In this document: in pieces, positions 1 to 12,563 of the stretch | How the letters are laid out: every line of letters begins with the position of its first letter | Numbering within the stretch: the stretch's first letter is position 1 | Origin: Crossaster papposus | Lineage: Eukaryota; Echinodermata; Asteroidea; Velatida; Solasteridae | Reading direction: 5' to 3' | Assembly: GCA_037893245.1 (NCBI GenBank) | Contig: JBAIAA010001147.1 | Location: 1 to 64,000, forward strand | Length of the DNA stretch: 64,000 bases | Translations under genes and position numbers: made by a program | Notes under the pieces: generated by a model | What the model was told of the DNA's origin: nothing | Databases searched by the model: none | What the model saw: only the letters and a program-made list of their open reading frames with translations

Positions 1-840
1 TAGTCAGCTGGAGAACGGTTGGAGCAAAGGTCTAGCTCCATTCAAGCAAAAGAAGACGGGCAGCCTGCGATGCATGTCGTGCATAAGTGAGCATCAACAC
101 ACACGAAGATGCGCGCCGTGGGGAGGTTGGGGCGTTATCAACCTGTGACCTCATTTAAGATGCACTTCTATAGGTTCTTTCTCTATGGTTCTTTCTCTAT
201 ACTCTCTCCCGAGTCTCCCCCTCAATTCACAGTTTGTCTGTAGCCGTTCAGCAGTTATTTTTATCTCGATCACGCATGTGCTGATGGGGTGATAAATCAA
301 TCATTGAAAGTACATCGGCGTGGCATTATCTTCGAATATGTCAGAATGTTTTTAACCGTTCTGTTTTGATGAGGGCTTACATTGTAACACTAGTATAATA
401 CGTTGTATTCTGGAAGATTTGTTAACATGAAATTGTCTAAAGACTATTAATTGATGATCAATTTTGTTTACAGGTGGCTTAACAAAATAGGAATTTCTAT
501 GTGGAACTTCGAAGCAAAGTTGGGGGCAAGTTTTATTTGTTGCGTAATTTTGTTCTTCAAATTTCAGATTTCGTACATATACATGTACATGTACACTAAA
601 AAACATTTTGGCCAGAATTTGCGATCAACTTGGTGTCATTTTGAGATGATGATATGTTTTACCGAATACAAAAATATATACTCTTTTTTACAACATACGA
701 TAACGTTTTTACAGATTTAAGTTATCTGGCAAAATAATTAATATGCAGAAAAAAAAAGGCATTTCGGCCTTGACAAAGTTTAGTGTATTGGCTCATTGTA
801 GAGTTACATAACTATTTAGGATGGGATGGGATAAGTATAC

Positions 841-1236
841 TTAATTGTCACAATTAGTATGAGTTATTGAATAATATAAATGGAGTTTCACCCTTAAATC
901 TCTGTGAAATTTCCGTGCATTTCCAGGCTCATATAGTCTGAGTTTCGGTGTCCGTTCTAAAATGTGCCTTTTCGGACGGGCAAATTGCATGGCCCTCGGT
1001 AAATCTGCAAACGTGGCGGTATAGTGTATTTGAATAGCAGCAGTACACGGCAGGATTGGCAGCCACGTCTGCGGGTGTAGATCTCCGATATTGCTGCGTC
1101 CTGAGCAATACTTTTGAACTTCAGACAGTACCCAGTTCTGGATGATACTCGGCGGACAGACGCACATAGCGTAATTTGTCAAGGTTGGTTCGGGACAAGA
1201 ACCTTCTAGATTGGACAAGTTAAAGGAAATGGCCAA
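841..1236 (-). other. Open 131-codon frame, unrecognised
   Basis: A minus-strand frame (AISFNLSNLEGSCPEPTLTN ... VQKYCSGRSNIGDLHPQTWL) in a locally more GC-rich patch. I recognise no domain, and there is no clear splice or promoter context. It may be chance or a decayed exon. Confidence 0.15.
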
Positions 1237-3036
1237 TATATCCTGTATAAAATACAGGATTTGGTATTTTCTGCCATTGTGGCATAATCAAGGCATGCGT
1301 GGCTATCGCGACAGGATGTACACTGTACATGTAAGTGCTGCATGGTTTTGAGGTGACCACAGTTCGGATAAACAATACATTGCAGGTTTAGACCACTGGC
1401 GCAAGTATCCTTCCTGTACTAAATTAAAGTTCATGTTTACTAGACCCAAATGCCTATCTTGGGTGTGGTCCCAGCATTTTGGACTTGCCTGGGCCAGTCA
1501 CCCGGGCACGTCTTGACACCCCACAACCAAAAGTTTATCAAGAGTTCAAGACTATAGTTAAACCGCCTAAACACAAGTACAGGTGGTAGTCTTGCTGCTA
1601 GTCCAAGACTGGATTTTAAATTGTGTTTCCCCCTGTCGTGTTGCCTGCTGCGTTAAAAAGGTACAATTTTTTAATGGAGTCTTAGGCCAAAACTATCACA
1701 CGAAGGGACTGACCGTATATACAGATTATAAGTAATTAAAAATACGGTACTTTCTGTTTCTTTGTTGCTTGAGGGAGGGATTTTAATTGATAAGACAAGA
1801 ATTATAATTGAGCATTAAGAAACAGACAAAAATGCAAGAGTAGTGTCAATAATGTCCAAAAGACGGAGCCAGTGTGGAATTCGGAGGAAGTTATGAGCCA
1901 TGGAAGAATAAAAGATCTATAAACGGAAGCATATTGCTGCGACAATTTTACAAAATGTAGCGATAGTTTTAAATATATTTCTAGGTATTATTATAGAAAG
2001 AGGTATATACACACATTTTTTTTAAAAATTGCCCAACTACAGAGGTCACGGAGGACTGTAAATACATAATTTGGTCATGTTGTTATGGCATCGGAAACTA
2101 AACTCAACACAAAAAGTATCGAGACACTTAAATGAGCCAATAATTAACGGCCCTAAAGGGTATGGATTAATCGAAATAAATAACCCAGTGCATAATTTTG
2201 TTCTGCGTATTTTGACACCTCGATTGTTGAGATACGATGTTGCGGAGCGAAGTTATTGTCATTTCAATGGTCGTAGGTCCAGTTTCAAAAGTGACAATCA
2301 TTCCTATAGAAGGTTTGCATTATTGTTTTGAATGATCAATTTCTGCTTCTGCTTCTGCTTCTATATGGATATTTTTTGTGAAATAAACATTGGCCTATGC
2401 GTGCATTTCAGACTATGAGATACGGACTCGTTGGCATTGCGCATGCTTAAGTGAATATTATTAGGATAATGACTGGTCACATGGGAGGGCTTAACCAATA
2501 ATATAAAAGAAATTAAAACACCATAATACACCTTGATGACAAAACAATTCCTGCTGCAGTTTTGCATTTGTGAATGAAAGGATAACACGACTTTTGATTT
2601 GCCTGTCCGCGCCTGCACAGTCTGCAATACCAATCAGGAAAGGGTGTGGTCCGATTGCATTTCCTGTCTTGTGTCACATGTACAGTGTTTGCACTGGGGC
2701 CAGTAGATCTATCTACTGCAGCCGGCCCAGTCCTCGTTTATTGTTTCCTTTAAAAATACACAAACCGCACAACTCCAGTTTTTTTTGCCAGATAAAAAAA
2801 GAAAAAAAGTTTGGGGCCTGTGTGTGAGCGCTTCCGATAAAACAAATTGGGCCCGGAAATTAGCGGAATGAGGGATAGTGTCGGGCTGTAATTGGGTTAG
2901 AGTCGTGGGAATCCCTTTGCGCTGACACAGCACGAGTATGCGTCTAGTCAGGTTGGGCCGGCTGTACGCGCGTTGTCTGCCCGGCCTTGCTTGCCCCCTG
3001 CAATAACCTAGGTGAAAGGACGACGGATGACTTCGA

Positions 3037-3060
3037 GGGGGGGGGGGGGGGGGGGGGGGG
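3037..3060 (+). repeat. Poly-G run
   Basis: 24 consecutive G; length is unreliable in any assembly. Similar runs: G20 at 3502-3521. Confidence 0.9.
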
Positions 3061-4797
3061 TTATATGGGGATGACATAAAGGAGGTCTTTAGTACAAAGA
3101 CAGACCAGTTGAAAAAAACGATAGAAACATTTTTGTTACCAGATATATATATTTTTTTAGGAATAGCGCTATGTATTGATGACGTAACGCAGTTTTCCGC
3201 TGTGCATCATGGGAAAAGGTGGGGTCATCGCCGCGGCTTGTATACCAATTGTACGCACTTTCGACGCTCATTTTTTTCAACTCTGGCTCCCGAGGAAAAT
3301 CCTCTGCACGTGTTATCATGATCATGGCATCCGACTGACAGGGATGAAACTGCACATTTCACTGTTTGGTCGAAAACAGATTTGCAGTTGTAGAACTTGA
3401 AGCATTTGGAATAGACCATAATATGCGTAGCAGCCATCTTAAATGGCAATGTCTTTGTATGTCATTGAACCTGTTGTGCATTCATTGTACACAATGTGCC
3501 CGGGGGGGGGGGGGGGGGGGGTTTGCCCCGCAGCACAATATATTTAATGGCTCAAAATAATTCGAACAGTAACAAAATATGTAACCATGAGATGCTTTGT
3601 TTTCACGCCGGGATGACCAAGCCCAATTATACACACTCTTAAAAACCTTGTCAATTTGGTTTCTTTAAAATAAATGCAAATGTTAATGTCCAATTCAAGC
3701 ACAACAAACAGTATTGTAAGGAGATTTTTTTCTCTTTTTTTTTTATTCGTGAAAACCCTCATTTCAACCACTGCCCAGTTCTCTCTTATTTTGCCCAAAC
3801 CCCTCTATTATTAGAAAGCAACGACTAGAATTAACGACTTAGAATTGAACGACCTTGCCGCTTAATTCTGAAGGTGCCAAACGATAGCCTGAAAAAGTGT
3901 GAAACTGCAGACTGATCGACAATTGGCCAGAAGTTGATAACAAAACAAAATGCAGCCTTTCTTGACAGACTTGATTTGGGATAATTATAGGGCTTTTATT
4001 CCCCCGTCACCGATACAATCTGCACCATCACTGCAATAAAACAGCTTAGTCATTTTAAATGATTTAATCAACACCTTTCAAATATAAAAGCCACAACAAA
4101 CGGAGATGTTTTGAACGTCCCTCGTGTATTGTTGTCTATCGCTTTGTTAAGTTTTTCCAATAGTTATTTTTAAAACTGGTTCTATAGGCAGCATTAAAAC
4201 ACTGATGGTGCAAGTTTAGCGAAGCAGTCAGAGTTGATTTACTTAAGGCGAGCTGGATGGGTTGCGGCATGCCAGTGCTACTTGATCATGGATGAATAGG
4301 CAGTAAATTGCACTTGGTGTAATAATTAAGAGCCGTGTGTTTGGGACACGCAGCGTGATTGATTATCTATTCAGGCCGAGGACTTGGGACAACCAGGGAT
4401 ATATTAGTAATGACCCAGAGGACCCGCTATGAGTAGTCCTCGGTATATGTTTTCGTGTACAAACCATATGGGAGCTGCTGGGAAAAGGTTCAAGTACAAC
4501 AAAGGGAACATAAAAGAAGGTAACAAAAATATGTATAGACACGCAACCTTATGGATGGGAATTATATGGGCTGTATCCTACCTCCTTTAAAAAAAAATAT
4601 AGAATATATCTTCTGGGGTAGCGCTTACAGAGACCCATTTGTGGGGTGACGTTGTCCCCTCTGTGTAATTACTCCATAATATAGCTCTAGTATAGAGCAA
4701 GAGTTGCGGGCTAAGGGCAGACGTGTGCCAGGTACATTATAAATGTACTTTGTGAAATACGTATCCTACATGATGATCTTTAAAGGTTAGATTCCGT

Positions 4798-5180
4798 TTA
4801 AAGGGAGGATACACTATTTGCAGATATCAACAAATGTTACTACCGAATTATTAAGAAATATCACACTTGTTTGAAAGTACTAAATAATGATTGTAGGCAT
4901 CCAGCAAAATGACTGCGCTAGATATCCTATAATTGTTTCAAAAAATTGATTTTTATTTAAAAAAAATTACGATCGCCTGACGGCGATCGTGAAAAAAACA
5001 AGAACAACATAAGAACTACTGCCCAGCGCCGGTTGGAAACGAATGCCGTTTTTCTTGCTTTTCTCAGCATCCATGATTGAAAATCTTCAGACATGTCAGT
5101 TAAACGATATTTACTATAAAATACAACCCACACCCAAATCCACCCATTCATGATAATTCAAACAACGGTGTACGCGTTAA
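4798..5180 (+). mobile_element. GTAGGATACACC MITE, copy 1
   Basis: Left end TAAAGGGAGGATACACTATT; contains ATTATTAAGAAATAT, CATCCAGCAAAAT, GCGCTAGATATCC, the palindrome CGATCGCCTGACGGCGATCG, and TCAGTTAAACGATATTTACT. The right terminus is degenerate (CGGTGTACGCGTTAA). Confidence 0.8.
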
Positions 5181-5560
5181 CGTCACAAGGTATGGACATT
5201 CCTTTGTATTCGTGCAAATACTTGCACAGTGAACATTCTTTCAAACCCTATTTTTGATCTCATTTCCGTGAGTGTTTCTCTTCATTTTGCCACTGCCTTA
5301 ACCCCCAAATGCCTCTAAAACTGTTTTTCAGGGAGAGGGGGAAACCTTGTGTGGACACATTAAGTCCACACTTAAAGGTTTAATTAATGTAGACCTTTCT
5401 AGACGAATTGCTGTTTAATAGTTAAAAATGTGCTTTAGTGTGTAGATATATGACAAGGGGTAATACAATGTATACAATGACATTAATTGGTGTTAATCAG
5501 CAAAAATGTAATGAGACCCGTCGTGAACCTGTCCAAACACTGACAAATGGTGGCGCTGTT

Positions 5561-5583
5561 CGTGACGTAAATTTGGGAACCCG
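5561..5583 (+). repeat. Left inverted repeat flanking the THAP-like ORF
   Basis: CGTGACGTAAATTTGGGAAC plus CCG. It matches the reverse complement of 6279-6301 at 21 of 23 positions. Confidence 0.5.
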
Positions 5584-5808
5584 AAAAAATAGACAGCACG
5601 GCAGGCACGGTGGTACATTACTACTGTAGGAACATGTTTGCATAATACATACATGTACATGTATACAGTGCGTGTTATACTACATGTACATGTATGTATA
5701 ATCCGCACTATGTACCTACAGTACGTGTACTGCACACGTACGCGGCCCTCGTGGACACGCCATTCTCCGTACGTATATACCCATGGCTTGTGAAAACATG
5801 GAGGCGAT

Positions 5809-6249
5809 TCATACCCTTTTCCTTTCTCGTTTTTTGAAAGCTCCTCTTCGTTTCTTGGCAGGTGTCTTGCCTTTTTGAGTACTCAAGGACATTGTTGACA
5901 CAGCAGTTGGTTTTAACAACCTGTCGGTGTTCATGCCAAACGACCTGTACATTTCCAAATTTTCCTCAAAACAGGTCGGCTCGAAGAGGTCGCTGCATAT
6001 AGCGTGGAGCTCAGTGTCGGACCTATATCCACTTCGCTCTGGTTGTCCGGTCCGCAGAAGTCCAAATCTGCCGATACGGTCAGTTTGGAATGTCTGCATG
6101 CTCACACCAGCTTTAATGTGTTGCCGCAACCTGCAGCAACACGTCTGGCTGGCATTTGTATGATTACTGAATCCAGAACTAATCAATGGTCGAACTGACT
6201 GCGGTGGAATGAATGATTCTGCATCGACTGTGCACGTGCGTCGCAGCAC
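5809..6249 (-). CDS. THAP-like zinc-finger ORF, possibly decayed
   Basis: 146 aa, single exon. Residues 35-115 read like a THAP DNA-binding domain: a Cys-rich start, GVSMQTFQTDRIGRFGLL, HAICSDLFEPTCFEENLE and LLKPTAVSTM (the THAP ICSxHFxPxCFE and RRLKPxAVPT motifs). The zinc-ligand histidine of CSxHF is Leu here (CSDLF), and the Trp of the domain is not seen, so the finger is probably non-functional. A basic tail KTPAKKRRGAFKKRERKRV resembles a nuclear localisation signal. THAP domains occur in host regulators and in P-element-type transposases. Matching 23-bp inverted repeats flank the ORF. It could be a transposon remnant or a host pseudogene. Confidence 0.45.
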   Translation of the reverse strand: MLRRTCTVDAESFIPPQSVRPLISSGFSNHTNASQTCCCRLRQHIKAGVSMQTFQTDRIGRFGLLRTGQPERSGYRSDTELHAICSDLFEPTCFEENLEMYRSFGMNTDRLLKPTAVSTMSLSTQKGKTPAKKRRGAFKKRERKRV

Positions 6250-6278
6250 GGCAGCTGTAGTTCAGCTTGGCCGCTCAA

Positions 6279-6301
6279 CGGGTTCCCGAATGTACGTCAC
6301 G
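6279..6301 (-). repeat. Right inverted repeat flanking the THAP-like ORF
   Basis: On the minus strand CGTGACGTACATTCGGGAAC plus CCG, 30 bp upstream of the first ATG of the THAP-like ORF. Contains a CRE-like TGACGTAC core. Confidence 0.5.
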
Positions 6302-6340
6302 ATTATGCGAATTTTCTATGCTAATGAGATACCATTCTAG

Positions 6341-6350
6341 GGGCGGGGCC
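6341..6350. promoter_or_regulatory. GC box upstream of the THAP-like ORF
   Basis: GGGCGGGGCC lies about 90 bp upstream of the minus-strand ORF start in an otherwise AT-rich area. It could be a promoter element if the ORF is transcribed. Confidence 0.25.
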
Positions 6351-7025
6351 ATTACCCAAAAACACTTTAAGATTTGTTTTCTCATATATATTTAATGATC
6401 AAAATAATAACTTTTACATATTAAAAATCACTCATTTAAATAAAAAAAAAAAACATTACATAGACCCTAACATCTTCACCGTTTATTGAAGTGCTTCTAA
6501 ATTCGACTGACCTGTGGAGACGTCCCCAGAAGGAAATTCTAAAGAAGAGGATGTTCCCACAAGGAAATTGGTGCATAAAGTCGTTGGGGATACATTTGAA
6601 TGTGCGAGTGTAATGCTTGTACAGACATTCTTTTGGACCTACCTGCGAACAACGAAGAGGTTACGGATTGTGGACAGTCTTTTTCGCCCTTTCTAATAAA
6701 AGAGCTTTTGGAGAGGAATGAGGTTCGGGTTATCTGTAGAAAAATTAAGGGGAAAACCTGATGATGAGAATCCCAGAATCACATTTTTTTCTGGAAGCGA
6801 GAAACATGAGTATTTAAGCCAATAGTAGTTGGTTAACTACACAACAGCCGCACAAAACTCTCAAGCATTTCTGTATATTATATTTATTTTTATTCAGCTT
6901 TAAATTGTTTGCAAATTCCATTCACCAGCAATTCACAACAAACATACACATATCATCAAGATCATTCAACTGGATAGATAGTAGAACAGCCATTTATTCA
7001 CATACATGTATGTACATCACATTCT

Positions 7026-7133
7026 GGGGCGTGTTCAGTAGTGAAATACATAAGCCAGTAATATTGTATACCTTAACTATGGATGGTATGCAGGGACGGC
7101 GTATATACGTATTGCACTATTGAACATGCCCCC
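7026..7133. mobile_element. Small inverted-repeat element
   Basis: GGGGCGTGTTCAGTAGTG at the left and CACTATTGAACATGCCCC at the right, 108 bp. Confidence 0.7.
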
Positions 7134-7299
7134 TTAATTATCTGACAATCTTTTCTTCCAACAAATCATTTGAAATATACACTGAAAAACCCTAGAAATA
7201 GTACTGAGCATAGACTTGATTGACAAATAAAATTCCCATTTCTCGCGTTACATGTCAACTTTGAAGTAGTCTCATTAATGTGTGAAGGTTACACCCCTA

Positions 7300-8510
7300 C
7301 GTTCCGACACCCCTATGTTCTGACCACTCGGCCTATGTTCCGACTCAGCCTATTTTCAAACCACCCAGCCTATGTTCCGACTCGGCCTATGTTCCGACTC
7401 GGCCTATGTTCCGACTCGGCCTATGTTCCGACTCGGCCTATGTTCCGACTAGGCCTATGTTCCGACTCAGCCTATGTTCCAACTCAGCCTATTTTCAAAC
7501 CACTCGGCCTAGGTTCCGACTCGGCCTAGGTTCCGACTCGGCCTAGGTTCCGACTCGGCCTAGGTTCCGACTCGGCCTAGGTTCCGACTCGGCCTAGGTT
7601 CCGACTCGGCCTAGGTTCCGACTCGGCCTAGGTTCCGACTCGGCCTAGGTTCCGACTCGGCCTAGGTTCCGACTCGGCCTAGGTTCCGACTCGGCCTAGC
7701 TAGGTTCTGACTTGGCCTAGCTTCGGCCTATGTTCCGACTCGGCCTATGTTCCGACTCGGCCTATGTTCTGACTCTGCCTATGTTCCGACTCGGCCTGTT
7801 CAGACTCGGCCTATGTTCAGACTCGGCCTATGTTCAGACTCGGCCTATGTTCAGACTCGGCCTATGTTCAGACTCGGCCTATGTTCAGACTCGGCCTATG
7901 TTCAGACTCGGCCTATGTTCAGACTCGGCCTATGTTCAGACTCGGCCTATGTTCAGACTCGGCCTATATGTTCCGACTCGGCCTATGTTCAGACTCGGCC
8001 TATGTTCCAACTCGGCCTATGTTCCGACTCGGCCTATGTTCCAACTCGGCCTATGTTCCGACTCGGCCCATGTTCCGACTCGGCCTATGTTCCGACTCGG
8101 CCTATGTTCCGACTCGGCCTATGTTCCGACTCGGCCTATGTTCCGACTCGGCCTATGTTCAGACTCGGCCTATGTTCCGACTCGGCCTATGTTCAGACTC
8201 GGCCTAGTTTCCGACTCGGCCTAGGTTCCGACTCGGCCTAGCTAGGTTCCGACTCGGCCTAGCTAGGTTCCGACTCGGCCTATGTTCCGACTCGGCCTAT
8301 GTTCAGACTCGGCCTATGTTCAGACTCGGCCTATGTTCAGACTCGGCCTATGTTCAGACTCGGCCTATGTTCAGATTCGGCCTATGTTCAGACTCGGCCT
8401 ATTTTTCAGACTCAGCCTATTTTTCAACCACCCAGCCTTTGTTCCGACTCAGCCTATGTTCCGACTCAGCCTATGTTCCGGCCTCCTCTATGTTCCGACA
8501 TCTCTATGAT
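7300..8510 (+). repeat. 17-bp minisatellite array 1
   Basis: About 65-70 head-to-tail units of TATGTTCCGACTCGGCC and variants. Sub-blocks are TAGGTTCCGACTCGGCC (7508-7690) and TATGTTCAGACTCGGCC (about 7800-7970). Degenerate units with TCAGCC and CCACTC occur at both edges. Confidence 0.95.
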
Positions 8511-9265
8511 TTGATACCCCTTGTTCCGATGCCCCTATGTTCCAACTGCTCAACCCATTTTAATAAATAAATATTAAAGGCGTAGACTAATCCGGAATTC
8601 GCTGACATTTGTCGGATTTCTTTGTATTAAAGCCTAAAAGAAAAGAAAACTGCTGTAACTTTAATTGAAAACAATAAATGTTTATCATGATAGAAAATAT
8701 AAAATCATTTTAAAAATACATCTTTACACCAATAAACGATCTGTTTTATATAGAGATACTATTGAAAATCAGTTTGTTGACCTTACTTTTCCATGTGCAA
8801 CAAAGTAAACTTTGTTTTTTATAGTAGGAAAACAAAACTTGACAATTGCCTTTATTATTTATGTGCCATTGTTTAGATCAATCAACATGACTATCTTGCA
8901 AAAGCTTACAACGTTACCAATGGGGTTAGCTTTAAATTGGGTTGACAGGATAATGACTTTAGCCAGAGTTGTAATCAAGTCAGTCACACATCACCACAAG
9001 TCAATCACAAGTCATTCAGTCTTTAGTCAACTCACAAGCTATTTAAATGAACTTTGACAAAAGCATTCCTTTGTTATTGTTCCACTTGATGCTTCTGAAC
9101 CGACTTGGGAATGGGTCAATTACAACTCTGACCCAAGCCAAATGTACTTGCTGAAAAGTACTCGTTTAACATATTTGTTTCCATTCATATTTTACTTAAA
9201 ACACAATTTTACATTTCCATTAACTTTATTCAACAATTTTTCTGTTTTACGAAACACTCCTCTAG
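7562..9265 (+). repeat. Tandem segmental duplication, copy 1
   Basis: Identical, as far as I can read, to 9264-11287 apart from a roughly 320-bp segment absent here. The offset is 1,702 bp over the minisatellite and 2,022 bp over the right flank. It contains minisatellite units plus about 700 bp of unique AT-rich flank (8565-9262) with no gene. Confidence 0.92.
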
Positions 9266-10245
9266 GTTCCGACTCGGCCTAGGTTCCGACTCGGCCTAGG
9301 TTCCGACTCGGCCTAGGTTCCGACTCGGCCTAGGTTCCGACTCGGCCTAGGTTCCGACTCGGCCTAGGTTCCGACTCGGCCTAGGTTCCGACTCGGCCTA
9401 GCTAGGTTCTGACTTGGCCTAGCTTCGGCCTATGTTCCGACTCGGCCTATGTTCCGACTCGGCCTATGTTCTGACTCTGCCTATGTTCCGACTCGGCCTG
9501 TTCAGACTCGGCCTATGTTCAGACTCGGCCTATGTTCAGACTCGGCCTATGTTCAGACTCGGCCTATGTTCAGACTCGGCCTATGTTCAGACTCGGCCTA
9601 TGTTCAGACTCGGCCTATGTTCAGACTCGGCCTATGTTCAGACTCGGCCTATGTTCAGACTCGGCCTATATGTTCCGACTCGGCCTATGTTCAGACTCGG
9701 CCTATGTTCCAACTCGGCCTATGTTCCGACTCGGCCTATGTTCCAACTCGGCCTATGTTCCGACTCGGCCCATGTTCCGACTCGGCCTATGTTCCGACTC
9801 GGCCTATGTTCCGACTCGGCCTATGTTCCGACTCGGCCTATGTTCCGACTCGGCCTATGTTCAGACTCGGCCTATGTTCCGACTCGGCCTATGTTCAGAC
9901 TCGGCCTAGTTTCCGACTCGGCCTAGGTTCCGACTCGGCCTAGCTAGGTTCCGACTCGGCCTAGCTAGGTTCCGACTCGGCCTATGTTCCGACTCGGCCT
10001 ATGTTCAGACTCGGCCTATGTTCAGACTCGGCCTATGTTCAGACTCGGCCTATGTTCAGACTCGGCCTATGTTCAGATTCGGCCTATGTTCAGACTCGGC
10101 CTATTTTTCAGACTCAGCCTATTTTTCAACCACCCAGCCTTTGTTCCGACTCAGCCTATGTTCCGACTCAGCCTATGTTCCGGCCTCCTCTATGTTCCGA
10201 CATCTCTATGATTTGATACCCCTTGTTCCGATGCCCCTATGTTCC
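9262..10245 (+). repeat. 17-bp minisatellite array 2
   Basis: Same unit and same order of variants as array 1, because it is part of the tandem segmental duplication. It starts abruptly with TAGGTTCCGACTCGGCC units fused to the sequence CGAAACACTCC. Confidence 0.95.
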
Positions 10246-11287
10246 AACTGCTCAACCCATTTTATGTTACGACACCAAATAGGATTGAGTCACCAATGCA
10301 ATGAGCTAGCACAATCTTATATGCGGCGTAAAACACGCAGGCGTGTCGGGACACACAGGTTGAGTAGTCGGAACATAGAGCAGTCAATTTTCTGTGATCA
10401 ATTCACTGATTCACAGCTATGTCCTTTTCATTTATCTGGCAGTAAGTCTGAAGCTTGCTCAGTCTAAGGCAAAACCGAAAATGATACTGAAAATTATCTG
10501 AAAAGTATAATGAATTTTAAAGTCAATTTGTTTAAAGCTTGAAGGCATTTTGTCAATATACTTTCAAGTAGTTTCTTGTACAAAGAAAATAAATATTAAA
10601 GGCGTAGACTAATCCGGAATTCGCTGACATTTGTCGGATTTCTTTGTATTAAAGCCTAAAAGAAAAGAAAACTGCTGTAACTTTAATTGAAAACAATAAA
10701 TGTTTATCATGATAGAAAATATAAAATCATTTTAAAAATACATCTTTACACCAATAAACGATCTGTTTTATATAGAGATACTATTGAAAATCAGTTTGTT
10801 GACCTTACTTTTCCATGTGCAACAAAGTAAACTTTGTTTTTTATAGTAGGAAAACAAAACTTGACAATTGCCTTTATTATTTATGTGCCATTGTTTAGAT
10901 CAATCAACATGACTATCTTGCAAAAGCTTACAACGTTACCAATGGGGTTAGCTTTAAATTGGGTTGACAGGATAATGACTTTAGCCAGAGTTGTAATCAA
11001 GTCAGTCACACATCACCACAAGTCAATCACAAGTCATTCAGTCTTTAGTCAACTCACAAGCTATTTAAATGAACTTTGACAAAAGCATTCCTTTGTTATT
11101 GTTCCACTTGATGCTTCTGAACCGACTTGGGAATGGGTCAATTACAACTCTGACCCAAGCCAAATGTACTTGCTGAAAAGTACTCGTTTAACATATTTGT
11201 TTCCATTCATATTTTACTTAAAACACAATTTTACATTTCCATTAACTTTATTCAACAATTTTTCTGTTTTACGAAACACTCCTCTAG
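9264..11287 (+). repeat. Tandem segmental duplication, copy 2
   Basis: Second copy, carrying an extra segment at about 10264-10585. The junction with copy 1 falls in the shared bases CTCTAGGT: in copy 1 these continue into the minisatellite, in copy 2 into ACATGTATG. Confidence 0.92.
10264..10585 (+). other. 320-bp segment present only in duplication copy 2
   Basis: Begins TATGTTACGACACC, continuing the decayed minisatellite, and ends before AATAAATATTAAAGG. Its absence from copy 1 is best read as a deletion there after the duplication. No gene is seen in it. Confidence 0.8.
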
Positions 11288-11904
11288 GTACATGTATGTT
11301 TGTGGTATGTGCTTCGGTCGCGCGATTAGTTTTACATGTAAACTCCCAAATATGGAGATTGGCGTGCCGCATATTGAACGATGTGACGCAGATATTACAG
11401 CGGTTCTGGTGCGGCGTGAATTCACGACTACCTGTGTATACAGACTCATTGGTAGTAATGTGCATGCTATGTGAGGGTTCAACCAAAATAGACCAGATTT
11501 TACAGGAGTGCTACTTTAATATGACACCGGAAAAAGTTTTTGAAACCAGTTTGTATTTTATCGGCCATTTGAAGCACCCATGTGACGGGCACTCGACGAA
11601 TCGGAATAGGTAAACCGTGTCAGATATTTATGAATAGGATTTTAAATACAGTGAATATCATAAAAAGGCACATTGTTACACATTGCTTTTTCTCTTATGG
11701 TCTGCTGATCTGCTGAAAGCACATATTATATCTTTGTTTTCAAACTTTCCAACATTCAAGTTATAATTTTCCAAATACCGCTTCAAATTGTTCATAATTT
11801 AGTTAGTCCACATTTTCTTTGCAATTGATTATACACCTGTCAAGCGTACAATTAAGCCAGCCAGACTGATTCTCTGACCTGACCTCATCAACGTCTATAA
11901 ATTG

Positions 11905-12094
11905 CTCCGTTTAAAGTGAAATCTGAGAACCAGACAACAAGAACATGATTAGTTTTCTTGATGTTTCCAGCATCTACAAACCCAAAGTGTCAAACAAGTC
12001 AGTGTAACAATATTTGCTATAACATACTGACTCCCCAAATCCATCCATTTCTGAAAATGACAGCAAAAGCAAATGATGTACACTCCCTTTAACT
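11905..12094 (+). mobile_element. GTAGGATACACC MITE, copy 2 (3' fragment)
   Basis: Only the right-hand part is recognisable: CTCCCCAAATCCATCCATT and the end ATGTACACTCCCTTTAA. Strongly diverged. Confidence 0.5.
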
Positions 12095-12201
12095 TCGTGC
12101 AAGTTCGAGCGAGGTCCATTAGTTGACTTAAGTTTGACTCGTGAACCTATGTCTGTTCATTAACGTATGAATGTCTCTCGTCAAAAACACCATCAATAAA
12201 C

Positions 12202-12563
12202 ATATCTGACCCGCTCCTACGAAACCCAACATAAGTCGTACAGGCTATTTCGAGATACAGCTCGTCAAAGTTGAAATGGGGTGAACAATCTGGCAGACAT
12301 CGATTTTTGTTTTTCGCTATTTTTTTTATTCTTTAATATGTATAGGCCTACTTAAACCCTCAGTTAAACAAAAAAGAAAGTACAAAAATCATGCATTTAT
12401 TGAGTCCTAAAAGTGGTAATTTATCTCCCAAATACATCGAAATAAAATCCTCATAAAATTGGAAGTATGTAAGGTATAAAGGTGGTACCAAATGAAAGCT
12501 GAAGATGTGCACTAAATACAAATAACAATATCTTCTTACGTTTTGTGGGAGCAGGTCACATAT
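12202..12563 (+). mobile_element. TGTGACC-type MITE, body A copy 1
   Basis: Ends ATATCTGACCCGCTCCTACG and GGGAGCAGGTCACATATG. The interior ATACAGCTCGTCAAAGTTGA and CATGCATTTATTGAG is shared with 39254-39663. Lies just downstream of EPG5. Confidence 0.75.

Larger units (their letters stand above)
1..4797. other. No recognisable gene
   Basis: AT-rich sequence with two poly-G runs and an unrecognised 131-codon frame. No conserved protein, RNA gene or clear repeat family was seen. Confidence 0.6.

Noticed and set aside
2709..3077. Proline-rich minus-strand ORF
   Set aside because: The PPPPPPPP stretch is the poly-G run read on the other strand; nothing else is protein-like.
7300..8510. CRISPR-like regularity of repeats
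   Set aside because: Units are contiguous without unique spacers and the genome is a eukaryote's, so this is a minisatellite.
7278..10467. Long overlapping plus-strand ORFs with MFRLGLCSDSAY repeats
   Set aside because: They are translations of a 17-bp minisatellite in all three frames. No start context, domain or splice support.
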